Part shown: piece after piece, positions 1-11,349 of the stretch
Numbering within the stretch: the first letter of the stretch is position 1
Layout of the letters: every line of letters starts with the position of its first letter
Assembly: GCA_012064385.1 (NCBI GenBank)
Contig: QRDG01000239.1
Location: 62,001 to 126,000 of the forward strand
From: Puccinellia tenuiflora
Lineage: Eukaryota > Streptophyta > Magnoliopsida > Poales > Poaceae
Direction of reading: 5' to 3'
Length of the DNA stretch: 64,000 nt
The notes under the pieces: model-generated
The model's input: the letters and a program-made list of their open reading frames with translations, nothing else
The model's database searches: none
Told to the model about the DNA's origin: nothing
Program-made: the position numbers and the translations under genes

Positions 1-91
1 GACGCCATCCTCTCGCTGGTCGGGAAGACGGCGGCGAAGCAGGTGTGGCACAGTGGCAGGCGCGGAGAGGATGTACCTAGGGGACACTCAC

Positions 92-162
92 GCCAGGTAG
101 GCCAAGGTGAGAACCTTGAAGATGGAGCTCGAGGTGCTCCGCATAGAGGAGTCAGAGTCCAT
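92..162 (-). other. Possible short first exon, unidentified
   Basis: Read on the minus strand, an ATG at 162 opens 23 codons rich in Ser and Asp and then leucines. They run to a good donor (GTGAGT) whose GT is at 91-90. If this is a gene, its next exon lies beyond the left edge of the window. I do not recognise the peptide. The stretch is much more GC-rich than the AT-rich DNA to its right. It could equally be a captured gene fragment or chance. Confidence 0.2.
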
Positions 163-1048
163 CCGACAAGTCATTGCTTGTGGCATTGATGAAAGAGGAT
201 CCCACCTCAGACTTTTATGTTTTACTAGTAATCAAGCACGTGCAGATGCACGTACAAATATGTAGAAATTTAATTAGATAAATTATATAAAACTTCTTGC
301 ACTTTACAAGGATCATGAAATTAGATATACTACATAAAAAATAATTACCCTACTCACTACGATTTAAGAATGTTGGAAGAATAAAGATATCTGAAATTGT
401 CAGGTAGGCAGAATGTTGCAAGCTATCTTGACTTTTGTAAAACAGAAGCCATCACATAGCTACGATTACCTGTAGGAACTATGCATTTAACATTTCAAAC
501 TTCTGAATATAGAATGCATGTAAATGAACAATAGCATAAAATCATTGGATGCAATTCTGTACTGATACATACTTCTGGAAACCACGTAAACCAATATGAG
601 GCAAAATAAAATGATGAGACATCTGAAGATAAAGCTCTCAGCCTGTCACCATGCTAACAAACATAGAAGGCAAATATATCGCACTATATCAACCTATAGG
701 TTCAGCAATAAAAGGCCATTTGGGCTGGCCAAAAATCATGGAAGCTTTCTAAGTATATTTTTCCAAAGACATTAGCTATTAATGTGGAAGATTCAAGCAT
801 GATGAGTTCAGAAAAATACATTTGACTCTGCCTACCTTTATTACTCAAAATTTAGACCTTTTAGATAGGAAGCAATCACAAAATATAGCAGGTAATATAC
901 TTGTGTCGCAGCCAAATGTAGTAGCAAAAAGACAAGGCTAGAGCAGCAGACTAATTCCCCTTTAAACTAACAACAAAGATGAGTAAATACAAAAGATAAG
1001 TACCTCTTGCAGAATAGATAAGTTTAATAAAAATAATAAGAACATGTG
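163..1048. other. AT-rich intergenic DNA, nothing recognised
   Basis: No open frame of note, no terminal repeats and no recognisable transposase peptides were seen on either strand. Confidence 0.5.
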
Positions 1049-1907
1049 GGCCTCGTTCGGCAGGCCGGGTTTAACAGGTTTTACGGTGTAATTTACCGGC
1101 CCAACTTAATACACGCTGAAACACTTCGTTACCGTTTGGTACGCTGGTTTTGCACGGGCCGAACCCCGTCAATCCCCTGAATACTCGTCGGGTCGAAGGG
1201 GATCGGAGACACTCCACCCCCCTCGCGTTTTGGCGTTGGCGGCGCAAGATGCTCGCACCGACATGCCAGCGAAGGTCGATCTGCTCCCGCGCGACACCGC
1301 CATCGACGTCGGCGGCTCATCCATCTCGCAGCCTGCCTGCCGGAAGCAACGACTAGTTTCTTCCCATCCTCCTGCTGAACCTAGTGTTTCCTCGCCTGAC
1401 GCCGTCGCCGCCGCCGACGCGGAGCTCCTCCCTTTGCCCCTCTTCTCCGGCAAGCCTGGATTTTCCCCCCTATAAGTCCTTTTTCCAACCTCATCTTCTC
1501 CTTCCCCATGTACTGCTAGATGTGGACTGCTAGTTGGATCCAGTTTCTGTGTTGATGACAGATGAAGAACAGTCTAGCTTTTCTGTGTTGATTCTGATTT
1601 TCTTCAATCGCCAAAAAAATAAACTGATTTTCTTGCAGCTCCTTTGTTGGCAATGGAGTCACGGTTCTGGCTCTGGTAGAAAGTTGGTGATGCTGGTTTT
1701 GGGTTCAAGAAGGAACTTTGTGGTTGTTGATGCTGGTTTTGGGTTCAAGAAGCAACCCTGCGTACCGAACAACATTTTTAAGAGGGGTTTGCAGGGAATT
1801 AGGATGGAAGAGGGTTTGAGAGGATTGGGTGGAAGAAGTGTTTTCACCCAAAACACTAGGGATAATACTCAAAAATACACCCTAATCCCTGGCTGCCGAA
1901 CGAGGCC
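1049..1907. mobile_element. Inverted-terminal-repeat DNA transposon, non-autonomous
   Basis: The left end (GGCCTCGTTCGGCAG at 1049) and the right end (its complement ending at 1907) match over 15 bases, then remain loosely similar for about 30 more. The 859-bp interior has a GC-rich block (1180-1470) and a small direct repeat, but no convincing protein. No clean target duplication was found. The 7-mer ACATGTG sits next to the left end and again a few bases past the right end, but out of register. The superfamily is unresolved; hAT, Mutator and Harbinger are all possible. Confidence 0.55.
1689..1752 (+). repeat. Two-copy direct repeat, 40-bp period
   Basis: A 24-base unit containing GATGCTGGTTTTGGG occurs at 1689-1712 and again at 1729-1752. 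It lies inside the inverted-repeat element 1049-1907. Confidence 0.8.
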
Positions 1908-2560
1908 TCAGTGTTACATGTGGAACGATCTGGGTATCTACTGGTAGTGAGACAACCATTCACTCTGGTTGTAAATAATAACACTTCCCAGCGGACATTC
2001 TTCTTTGAGAGAAAAATTGACGTGGTCAGACATACGCCCTTCTTTGGCTATATAATCAATTAATCATTTAATCAATCTATTTTTTTTCCTTCGTGTCTTC
2101 CACATTTTGTTCTTGCGCCAAAAAAAACAAAACTTATAGAGCTAATAAAATTCAACATTTTAATCACACCCTTTCATAATAACAAGAGGCATACAAAGCA
2201 GATAGCAAGTGTTACTCAAGAAACACGGGAAGAATATGTGCAACGCTTACTTCCGTATGATGATCTCGCTCTTAGACTTAATATTCATCCATTTCTAAGT
2301 GAGGGTGCGAACATGGTCTCCTCTATCTGCAATGCCGCACTTAGCTGTAGCCACGAAGAAGACGCAATAGCTAACCATACACATGGCCATGTGTGGCCGA
2401 CCAAGAATACATGAAATTCTCCGGTTCATCTGCACTCCAAAGAACACGCACTTGATCAGAGTAACCCAAAGAAAGGCACCGATTAGAAAATTTGCCACCG
2501 AGGATCTGCAAGGCTCTTACAGAAAAGGAGGGATCCCGTCCGAAAGAACGGCTTTCTGGT
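1908..2560. other. Intergenic, no supported gene
   Basis: A minus-strand frame at 2498-2295 encodes a hydrophobic stretch, but I found no flanking exons and no family match. Confidence 0.4.
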
Positions 2561-2871
2561 GCTACGGAAACGTGGCGAGGACGGCGGCGAGATGGCCTTC
2601 GTCACCGAGCTAGCGTCGACGTCGTCAGTGTGCTACGGTCCTCGATCGCCGGGGCGGTGATTATGGTGCGCGGTTGTTGCTGTGGCGCGGGGGCGCTCGG
2701 CGCGGACGCGTCCGCCAGATGGCAGGTGCGGCGCTCGACGCGGCGGCGGCGGCTGCGGCTGCGACGGCGTGATGGCAGGGGCGGCGACGGCGTGATAGCA
2801 GGGGCGGCCCTCGGTGCAGCGGCGGCAGCGTGGTGGCAGGCAGCGTTGGAGGCGTGCGCACGATGGAAGAG
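2561..2871. other. GC-rich block of unknown origin
   Basis: Short GC-rich words such as GGCGACGGCGTGAT recur imperfectly around 2740-2815. Open frames exist on both strands because of the composition, not because of coding constraint. The block directly precedes the SINE at 2889. Confidence 0.4.
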
Positions 2872-2888
2872 GCGGCCTTGTTTGAGGA

Positions 2889-3179
2889 CGCGCCTGTGGC
2901 GCAGTGGCAAGGCTCGGCAGTGGCCAGCCTGCCCGCTCAGGTTCGACTCCCAGTGGGAGCGAATTGTTGAGCGTCTCACTGGTTTAATTTCAGCTGCCTC
3001 GTCTTCACGTGTTCGTGTCACAGCCACAGTTGTCTCAAAACACATGGGTTGTATAGTCTGGAGCTCTTAGCTTGCGTGCTAGTGCTAGTGTGAGTGTGGT
3101 GTAGCGTGCGTGTGGTGTGAGTTTGTGTGTGAGTTTAGATGCTACAGCTGTATTACCATCTAGAGGCCTCAAAAAAAAA
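2889..3179 (+). mobile_element. tRNA-derived SINE with poly(A) tail
   Basis: An RNA polymerase III A box (TGGCGCAGTGG, 2897-2907) and B box (GGTTCGACTCC, 2940-2950) lie 32 bp apart at the left end. A TG-rich body follows, and the element ends in an A9 run at 3171-3179. It is flanked by near-identical target copies, GCGGCCTTGTTT at 2872 and GCGGCCTTATTT at 3180, with one mismatch. These four elements together define a SINE. It resembles grass tRNA-headed SINEs, but I cannot name the family. Confidence 0.85.
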
Positions 3180-3196
3180 GCGGCCTTATTTCGATA

Positions 3197-3806
3197 GACG
3201 GTTGCGTTATTAGTGCGATTTATTTTTCCTTATTTTTTCTTTCGGCGTAAACTGACTGCATGGTTCGACATTAGGCGCTCTTTAGTCGTCGGATTGTGTG
3301 GGATCTACGGTCCAGATCCTCCGGATCTGACACTCTGTGTCTTTTTACATTATATTAATATTATATAGTTTAGATTTAGATTAGATGAACATGAGGACTG
3401 AATGACCATTGATCCATAATGCTGAAGAAGCAAGCTTCAGAAAGTATATGATTTTTAGCTGTTATACATATAGTGCAGTTAGTGCTGAATACATTGCCCT
3501 CAGGAGCAGGGATACAAATCTAGTTTCCTACATAGAAACGACCTGGACAGAGTGCAATATAATCTGTACTGTGTACTTCCTGTTTCATGTTGCAGCCAGT
3601 TCCTAATACATTAGGAGCCACACAAAGCAGTGGAATCAGCAAGTGTGATTTTCATGTTCTGCTCTACAAAATCTCTTCTCCTTAGAAGTACAGGCTTCCT
3701 CATCACTGCTCTTCTCGACTTTAAGAAGAGTCCAAGGTGATCCATGGAACCCTGTGGAATCTATATATTGCTCATCGAAACTCTACATGCGTCAGAGCTC
3801 ACATGA
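3197..3806. other. 3' flank of the GDSL gene
   Basis: AT-rich DNA containing the probable 3' untranslated region of the minus-strand GDSL gene. No separate gene is visible. Confidence 0.4.
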
Positions 3807-6800
3807 TCAAATAAAAGAGCTCATGCCATCATACGATACAGTGTTCGTAGGATCATTATCTGTACAATGATAAAGTTGGTTGATTTTGTACTCTCCACCC
3901 CGACATATTTCTGAAAGTGGAGGAACAGCGTAAGACCCCAGCACTCCTTGGATGATAATTTTGTACATCGCCTCGGTGAAGTGTAGTCCGTCCCATGAGA
4001 TGTACTTTGATGTGTCAGGGCACACGGAAGATCCAGGGTTTCCACACATTACCGACAGAGAACAGTTATACGGGGCATCGCTTCCACAACATGAATTAAA
4101 TGGGACAGTGAAGCCTGCAATACCATTAGTATTTTGTTAGTACCTGTGAGTGCTCAGTCCTGCTTTCCAGACACATGGAACTAAAAGGTTGGAAATACAA
4201 TATCAGATTGCTGCGAAATGACATATGAATAGTGAAAGCTGTCATGGCTTATGTTCTATGTGGATAAGCTCAGCAGGCTCAGGCTTTAGACTTCAGTGGC
4301 TATAGGTATTTGAAATATTGTAGGAAGCCTAGATACAGGGGAAACTATACAAGGTTGATTTAGATCACTGTTTGTTAGGCCATCATAATTAGCTAAAGAT
4401 AAACCAAGTAACAGAAAATAGGTAACTGCACCATACTGTCTGCATCAGGTAAAACAAGCCGCAATTCTCATTGTGCCGTCCATTGGATACGAATTATCTA
4501 GATTCAGTCAAAAACAGAACCCGGAATGATATACTACTACCTAACAACCTCTTCACTATTATTCTTTAACGTATTATTCACTTCCTCAGTTTAGCTTAAG
4601 ATAGCTGCTAGCCGGTTACAGACATGTTTATTTACATATTATAACTGTGGTTGGTTCACAGAATCACTATGTCTAGAACATCGAGATTTGAGTCAAGATG
4701 GTATATCACTGAAGGCCAATACAGGCCCTATAGGCAGTCAATAACCATGGGTTCAATCTTAAGCAATACCATTAGCATACAGTTCCGTACTATCACATAT
4801 GTGTTTCCTATAATGCTATACCATCAGTTTTCCCTAAGCTTATGTTCATTAATAAAGTTAAGGAAATGGATTCCAGTTTAGGCATAACTTTACGAGATTC
4901 GTTTGAGTCAGCTAAGGCCTATATTAGCTATAGCGTAGTCCCAATTTTTTACCACTTTACAGCATGCTCTCTATTTCATTATTACTACACTTGGGGGCAG
5001 AACTCACCAAACTGGAGTGGGGCACGATATATGTTCAGTGTAGCACCATAATAATCGGCATAAATGACAGATACATCAGGATTTAGATCCCTGATTTTCT
5101 CCAACTCCTCCTGGAGCAACCGATTGTGGTACTCGGTAAATTCATTTAACCACTTGATGCACCCTGTTTCTTTATTATAGTGATCCTCCTTTTCACTTGG
5201 AAATATTGCGAGATACAACGGGACACATCCTATTGGGAAATTTCCAGGGACAACGAATTTCTTTGCTCCAAGATTTATAAGCTCCTGCAAAATTAATTGT
5301 GAATACAGAGATACATGGAGGATTCCCACCAAGACCTCGCAGAAATGGCACGTGAATCTACGTACCGTGATAGCTGAGCTTATGGCACCAATAACATACG
5401 GAACAAGCTCGTGTAGCTCATCAAGTGATTTCCCCCTGATAATTAGATGATTGTAATCATTCCCACCTACCTCTCCAAGAAGGAAAAGCGATTTGGACAT
5501 CATATCACCACTTTCTGCACACAAGTAAGAAATGGACTTAGTAATTTGATATTACCCCGTATTTGGTATTACTTACACTAGAAAACTGGACGAGTGAAAT
5601 TTATATTCATGGTATTTAAGCAAGAATAATGTGGTAACATCAGAGATGGGGCAAATTGGGATCCTGGTATCGACTTGTCAGTAAGTTTTGTGTGGTTTTA
5701 TCATACATGTAATTTTGCAGTTCAGTAAAACAACCAGACAAGATGACTTTACTTTGTGAACTTACTAAAAATCTAGCATGGTGATTCCTGACAAAAGATA
5801 ATTTCTACCAATATGCCTCAAATAACTCCGCAAAAATCTCTGACCCAACAAACTTAAGGACACCAATGTTACACCTCATCAGATGGCTCAAACTAGACAG
5901 CTGTGACACCATTTATCGTTGAAATATGGCTTTCAGTAGTCAACTAAAACAGTGTGACAACTATCAACTGTAACACATACACCTTTCTGGTTTCCACTAA
6001 ATGCAGCAAATCAATCTCATTTAACAGACACTTCGATGAGTTCTCAACTGGGGAGTTTCACCAAACACTTGGGTGGAAAAAGAAGTTCTGGCCAAACAGG
6101 ATAAGCATAACAATAACCCAGGAAGGAGCATATTTACTGGACTCTGTCGAGGCGATGGACGTAAGCAGCTTCTTGAACCACTGCAGTTGCTCATTAAGGG
6201 AGTGTGGTGTCCATGTAGGCTCCACTCCACGCTCCCTGAAGAATGAGTAGTCGAGGGCTGTCGCTCCGCCAACCGCAAAATTGGCGCCATTCAGGAAGTC
6301 GCCACCGCCGAGATACGGTGGCACGTATGGCAGCCCAAATGCTTCAGCTGGTCATAAGTCATAACAAGGAAGCAAGCACACGTCAGGGACCGTTGAGGAA
6401 AGTGGTTAAGATGCAGGAAACATGAAGAGGCACCCAAAAAGAAAACAAAGAACACTGAAAGTCTGTTATGGAAAGGGTTGACCACGTGATGGGGCGAATG
6501 CCAATACACTGGTGGTTGGAACAACCAATTGTATGTCTGTTCAAGGAGATATGCCATGATGGTCTAGTGGTTGGGGGAGAACTGGGGAAGGCAAGCAACT
6601 TTGGGGCATACACCCTGTATTTGCATTTAATTAGTTTCTTGCCAATCCCACCTGTTTACATACAACCCACAGCCTTGTTTTCGCATTTCCCTAGAAAAAT
6701 GGAAGGTACTAATAAAGTCTGAAGTACATTCCAAACTCTCCGCGGCAGCAGACATGTTCTCGTTGGAGTCAGGCATACAAAAGTTGGGCATACTATATTG

Positions 6801-7491
6801 TCAGCACAACACGCTTGCAGCGGTCCCTAAAAAGAGACGATGATAATATAAATCCATTACTTGAAGAGAAATGGAGCGCGTAGCGACTCCTCCCCGTCAC
6901 CACACAAGGGATGAGTGGATGGAGTATCCGGGAAGGTGAGAGAGGAACTGATCACCTCCGTTGCCGTTGAGTAGAATCCACCATGAAGCACTACTAGCAA
7001 TTATGCGCACGGTCGATCGCGTCGGAATTTTTGGATTGAAATCGAAAAGAGAAGACAATTAACTCTTTCAAGCATTTGGGCATATATTATGTCAAAGGGT
7101 CCCAGAACAGGAAGCGAGAATAGGTAACAATATACACATGGGACAATCGATGAGAGAGAAGCAATAAATGGAAACAGCAGTATTAGTTTATGAATGAATA
7201 AATCTTACCGAAGAAATCGAGGAGGTTGCGGCCGTCGGAGTAGCGTCCGGAGGGGCGGCCGAAGAAGGTCTGGCCGTAGGGGAGGCGCTTGGCGGGGTCC
7301 GGGAAGTCCTCGGGGACGGAGAGCACGAAGTTGCCGGTGTCAGTGAGCGAGTCCCCGAAGCTGAATATCTTGTCGAAGCACACCCCTCCCGCCTGCGCCT
7401 GCGCCGGCGCCGGCATCACCACCGCCGCCGCCACCACGCCGGCGACGAGCGCGGAGACGGCGAGCCGCGCCGCCCGGGCGGCGAATGCCAT
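3807..7491 (-). CDS. GDSL esterase/lipase, 5 exons
   Basis: Five exons join in frame: 7491-7209, 6347-6138, 5514-5366, 5284-5008 and 4114-3807. Every intron has GT-AG ends, and the product is 408 aa. GDSL/SGNH hydrolases cleave ester bonds of lipids, waxes or acylated metabolites, and plant members are usually secreted. Residues 1-34 form a hydrophobic, Ala-rich signal peptide. Block I is FSFGDSLTDTGN with the nucleophile Ser48. Block III is GGND (Asn183). Block V is WDGLHFTE with Asp348 and His351, so the catalytic set is complete. The ATG at 7491 was chosen because it begins the signal peptide; codons upstream are low-complexity. Length and the motif GFTVPFNSCCGSDAPYNC fit the Arabidopsis At1g28600-like subfamily (established knowledge). 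The substrate cannot be told from sequence. No disabling change was seen. Confidence 0.93.
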
Positions 7492-7848
7492 GGCCGGCCC
7501 GACGGGGTCGAGGAGGCCCCGATTCGTGGGAGGAGGAGGAGGGGAGGAGCGGGCTGGCCGTTGACGTAGAGGGGACAGGACAGGAGGAGGCGACGGGGGA
7601 TGGTGTGGCCGCGGTTTTAAAAGGGGATCCCGTTCCAGTTGCTTCGCTGCTGCTACTGCTTGCTCCTTCCGTCCTTGGCGATTTTGGGTTTGTGGGCCCA
7701 GCTGTCCTTTGTGTGCGGTTGCGTGGCGGGCGGTGGTTGGTGGGCAGCATTGGCTTCGCCCGATGCGCTGACTGCCTGACTCGCTCCGGAGGTTCGGGTT
7801 CTCCGCCCGAGTCCCTCCCTCATTCACTCACGCCGTTTCCTTCACGTG
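7492..7848 (-). promoter_or_regulatory. Probable 5' UTR and promoter of the GDSL gene
   Basis: GC- and CT-rich sequence lies directly upstream of the ATG at 7491. A TTTTAAAA word at 7614-7621 is the only TATA-like candidate near the start. The non-LTR insertions begin at 7865, so the proximal promoter is bounded by transposon DNA. Confidence 0.35.
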
Positions 7849-7864
7849 TCTTGCAATCGATCTG

Positions 7865-8089
7865 TTTTTTTTTTACGAAATTTCAACCTATATCTATTAA
7901 TCATCAACAAGAGTACAATTTTTTTTTCCGAGAAACCTCTCGAAGAGAGGGCGTTTCTGCATTCCGTATAGATAGAATAAAGTTGGCCCAGTTTATAAGG
8001 AAAATCGGACCAAAAACCATACAAGCTATACAATATCCTGTTTATGAGTAAAACATGGCCAAAACCGCACAGACGAGACAACCCTATTC
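7865..8089 (-). mobile_element. Short chimeric non-LTR retrotransposon insertion
   Basis: On the minus strand this insert ends in poly(A) (T10 at 7865-7874), preceded by about 45 bases nearly identical to the 3' tail of the neighbouring LINE copy. Before that is a second internal A-run (7919-7927), preceded by unrelated sequence holding a small hairpin (CTCTCTTCGAGAG, 7936-7948). Two 3' tails in one insertion suggest template switching during reverse transcription, or a nested insertion. Confidence 0.6.
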
Positions 8090-8103
8090 TTGCAATCGAT
8101 CTG

Positions 8104-8728
8104 TTTTTCTTCTTTTTACGAAATTTCAACCGATCTATTGATCATCAACAAGAGTACAAGAATTCTAAAACCAAGAAATATTACAAATAGATTTTTCGAC
8201 CACCTAGCGACGACTAGAAGTAGTGGAGCGCGCTGGAGGCGCTTCGTCATCCTCACCCCTCCCTCACTGGAGCCGGGTAAAGCTTGTCGTAGAAAAGCTT
8301 GTTGTAGTAGACGGACGGGAGGTCATCGTGCTAAGACCCCGAAGGATCAGCGCACCAGAGCAGCAAACCATCGTCAATGATGACAATTATAGATCAGAAG
8401 AGTCAGACCTGCAACCACACGAACGAACACGAAAACCGACGAGACCTCCACGCGTCCTCCGTCGATGCTTGACGCACCATCGGAGCGAGAATAGGAAGGG
8501 GAGGACCTTATTCTGACTTTAGGATGTCGCCGCCGCCACACCATCCCGAAGAAGACACTGGAATAACCTAAAAAGAAAACGGAAACCTTCCCGCTCGCGA
8601 GGATCCGCACCTCCGAGGCCCAAGGGCCGTTGGTGGCGGGTGGACCGGCAGCTTCGCCGGCGAGAGGGATGGGAAAACCTAGATTGGTTTTGAGCCTCCG
8701 CCGCCACCGCATGTGGCTTACGAGCCGC
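8104..8728 (-). mobile_element. 5'-truncated LINE-type retrotransposon
   Basis: A T-rich start (poly(A) tail on the minus strand) and flanking 13-bp target copies show a target-primed insertion of about 625 bp. Its text resembles a non-LTR element 3' region I recall from Triticeae, such as the segment around GGTCTTAGCACGATGACCTC on the minus strand. Open frames here are not conserved coding sequence. Confidence 0.75.
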
Positions 8729-8741
8729 TGCAATCGATCTG

Positions 8742-9085
8742 GTTGTGTACAAGTGCTACATAATTTGAATTTTGAATTCAGCAGGAATGGGTTATTAGTG
8801 TGTGGTTCTCGCATTTGGTTGATGAGAAATACTGATCGAGATGATTCGATATGTGCACTTCGGAAGTTAGAAATTTTTGATTAATCTAATGACGACGGTC
8901 TTTTTCAGCATTAAATTGTTATTTTGTAGATCCAATAATCATGCATGTCCAAGCAGGTAGTTGGAAGATGACAAAAGATTGCATTGTCCACTTCAGACAT
9001 TTGGAAATTTAAAGCTGATAGGTACTTTGCATTTTATATTGTTGTTGTTGGGCTTAGTGTGTTGATTGTGAGAACAAAATTTGAT
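8742..9085. other. Intergenic, nothing recognised
   Basis: No feature is supported in this stretch. Confidence 0.4.
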
Positions 9086-9089
9086 TAAG

Positions 9090-9512
9090 AATGTTGGTTC
9101 TTCTCCATCCGAGCATGGCGGCCTAAAGCTCTGGATCGATTCAGTGATGGTCAAGCTAAAGCTTGATATTCCTGCTAGAATTGATTATGTCTTTGCCTAG
9201 AAAAACAATAGCAGCAACACCAGCATGCGCGCCCACTTTGTGATCGTCACACGAAAACTATTGATCATCTGTTGGTGGACAGCGTGGGTAGGACGGTGTG
9301 GTATCACATGTTTGACATGCTAGGGAAGCCGGAGCTTGCACCGTACCTCGCTTGTGGAATGGTAGAGTTCCCTCCCACCGATCTCAAAAGAGTACCTAGA
9401 CCTCCACACTGTATGCATGTTGGTACTTTGGAAAACGTGGAAGCATAGGAATAGTGTTGTGTTTGACAGGGCATCTCATTCGGTGGCAGCTATCTTGAGT
9501 GGTGTGTCTATA
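9090..9512 (+). pseudogene. LINE reverse-transcriptase C-terminal fragment (zf-RVT region)
   Basis: One frame from 9224 reads CDRHTKTIDHLLVDS, and a second from about 9390 reads LVLWKTWKHRNSVVFDR. In order and spacing these match the zinc-binding region after the reverse transcriptase of plant LINE-type elements (C..H/ETIDHL.. then LW.WK.RN..VF). The frames differ, there is a stop at 9446-9448, and the usual second cysteine is replaced by serine. It is a decayed fragment without the polymerase domain. Confidence 0.6.
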
Positions 9513-10179
9513 TATAGAGGAGTTATCAATGTTGGCTTACTTTCGGAAAATTCAATTCGGTTCCAGGTGCATATGTTCACTATATCTAAAATACACATTT
9601 TGAAATGTCAAAAAATCATGACAAAAAATTTCGTGCATAAGTCACAATATTTTACATGGGAACATAAAGTTTCGCGAAAAACAGACATTTTTTTGTGTGC
9701 TATGTAAAAAAGACAAAATATATTTCGTAAAAAGACTTATTGTAGCACCGAAATTTATCTTTTTTATACCGGCCGTATAAAAAGTAAAATGAGTTTCTGC
9801 TGAGTTTCTTTCCCTGTAAATGGAATATGACATGTCGATCGACCTCTTATCATGCATTCCTTTCCTATATATATTTTCTTGTGAAAGTTGACTTCCCCAA
9901 CTTGTTATAATGATGTATACTTGTTTTGTCGTTTAGATCCTATACATCAGCATAGCATCGCATTTTTTTTTTTTTCCTTCACACGCTCTCTTCCGTGTGA
10001 CACATATATACTATCAACGAAGACCAACTAACCAGCATTATCAGCATAGATGTTAATAAATCCACCTGATGACTCACAAGGATTTGTTTCACGAACGAAC
10101 TGGTACCTTTGCACACACACGCGATCGATCATACCTAGGAAAAACGAGAGTATGAACTTTGGATGCATTATCGCAGTAC
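9513..10179. other. AT-rich intergenic, nothing recognised
   Basis: There is a T-run at 9964-9975. No gene or element end could be supported. Confidence 0.4.
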
Positions 10180-10300
10180 ACTACTAGAGAAATGATTTTT
10201 AACGACGGTATATGTGGTCGTTAAAAGTCTAAATGTGGTTGTTAAAAATCATTAACGACCACACTTCGGCCGTCGTTAGTTGTCGTTATAGGGTTCATTA
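10180..10300 (+). mobile_element. CACTA transposon terminus with subterminal repeats
   Basis: CACTACTAGAG at 10180 is the canonical start of a CACTA (En/Spm) element. It is followed by several copies of the word TAACGAC or its complement GTCGTTA over about 90 bp, as in subterminal binding-site arrays. No matching inverted end (CTAGTAGTG) was found downstream, so the right limit is unknown and the element is probably truncated. Confidence 0.65.
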
Positions 10301-10511
10301 ACCCAACACGAATTAATCAAAAATTGCTACTAGAGTTTCCCAGGAAACGGAGGACAACTTGCTAAGGTTAATTAAGAGGCAACATTACAAAAAGAAGATA
10401 ATGTTTCCTTACAACTTCGAGTAAGACTGTTACTGTCTTGTACACATTAATTTTTGCTTACTCGATGTTAATTGTAACTGATGAGTTACTGACGTATATA
10501 AACGTGCGCAG

Positions 10512-11222
10512 TTTCCATTACATTCTGCTAATCATTAAAGTTGGCTCTGGAAGAGTTGAACTCCATGACTCATTGGCGACACCCGAAGAGAAGTACCAAA
10601 TCATTAAAGTTGCGCTCCAAAGGTAATTTCAATCATTATCGCACTATATCGGTCTCTTTTGTTCATTTCCCGAGATATCAAGTAACTAATAACTTATTTA
10701 TTCATTTTTTTGCCGGGTAGGGTTTGGAAAAAGATTCACCAAGAGTACAACAGGTGAATTCAGAGAGATACTTAGTTTTCATCATGTCAAGGTATAAGTA
10801 GTACGAGCTAGGTCCGCGCATCTCTTTAATTCTAATTTCAATACCATTATATCATGCTTGATTATTATTTGATTGAATTATATTCTCGTAAAGTGCGAGA
10901 GGCAGCCATCGGGGTCCAATTTGTGTGGATTCTTCGTTTACGAGTGGATTCGCCAGGAGGTCAGTGAGCGGAACACATCGAAATTTATAGAGGTACGTGA
11001 ACAAATATATTCACAATTTTAGTTTATTAGCATTATTGAGTGTCATTCATAATTATTGTTATGATGATTGATATTCATATTGATCTCCTTCTTTTATAGT
11101 TGGATGAAATGCGGAGGAAACTGAAACCAAATGTGCGCTTTGTACCGCTTCAAGAGGAAATTGCGGGATTTTTGGTGGACCACGTCGTAAACCCTAAGGA
11201 AAAATACAATAACAACGAGTAG
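10512..11222 (+). pseudogene. Ulp1/SENP-like (C48) cysteine protease fragment of a CACTA element
   Basis: Four plausible exons are 10512-10622, 10722-10753, about 10902-10992 and 11100-11222, each with GT-AG borders, ending in TAG. Exon 1 carries HYILLIIK and HDSL (catalytic His and Asp). Exon 3 carries QPSGSNLCGFFVYEW (Gln and the nucleophilic Cys). These are the four active-site residues of Ulp1-family peptidases, which transposons of the CACTA superfamily often encode. The N-terminal part of the protein is absent, because only about 220 bp separate the CACTA end from exon 1. The element therefore looks internally deleted. The position of the third acceptor is uncertain. Confidence 0.65.
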
Positions 11223-11246
11223 ACGGAACTCTAGTCCCGGTTGTGA

Positions 11247-11349
11247 CTTGGATCTGGATCATAGCGGCAGCCTAATTAGAATGAGATTAGGGACATACGG
11301 GCTTGGATCTGGATCATAGCAGCAGCCTAATTAGAATGAGATTAGGGAC
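11247..11349 (+). repeat. Tandem duplication, 55-bp period
   Basis: A 48-bp unit (11247-11294) recurs at 11302-11349 with a single G/A difference and a 7-bp spacer. It lies just downstream of the Ulp1-like stop codon. Confidence 0.9.

Larger units (their letters stand above)
7851..8741. repeat. Target sequence present three times around two insertions
   Basis: The word TGCAATCGATCTG occurs at 7852-7864, 8091-8103 and 8729-8741. The first two copies share one more base (T) to the left. The first two are each followed at once by a poly(T) tract. They delimit two adjacent minus-strand non-LTR insertions. Confidence 0.9.

Noticed and set aside
2889..2960. Genuine tRNA gene
   Set aside because: A and B boxes are present, but there is no cloverleaf with acceptor stem; an A-tail and target copies show it is a SINE.
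2492..3070. Overlapping ORFs on both strands of the GC-rich block
   Set aside because: They run into the SINE's tRNA-like head and tail and have no domain.
6540..6600. tRNA-like A box (TGGTCTAGTGG) in intron 1 of the GDSL gene
   Set aside because: No B box or tail was found downstream.
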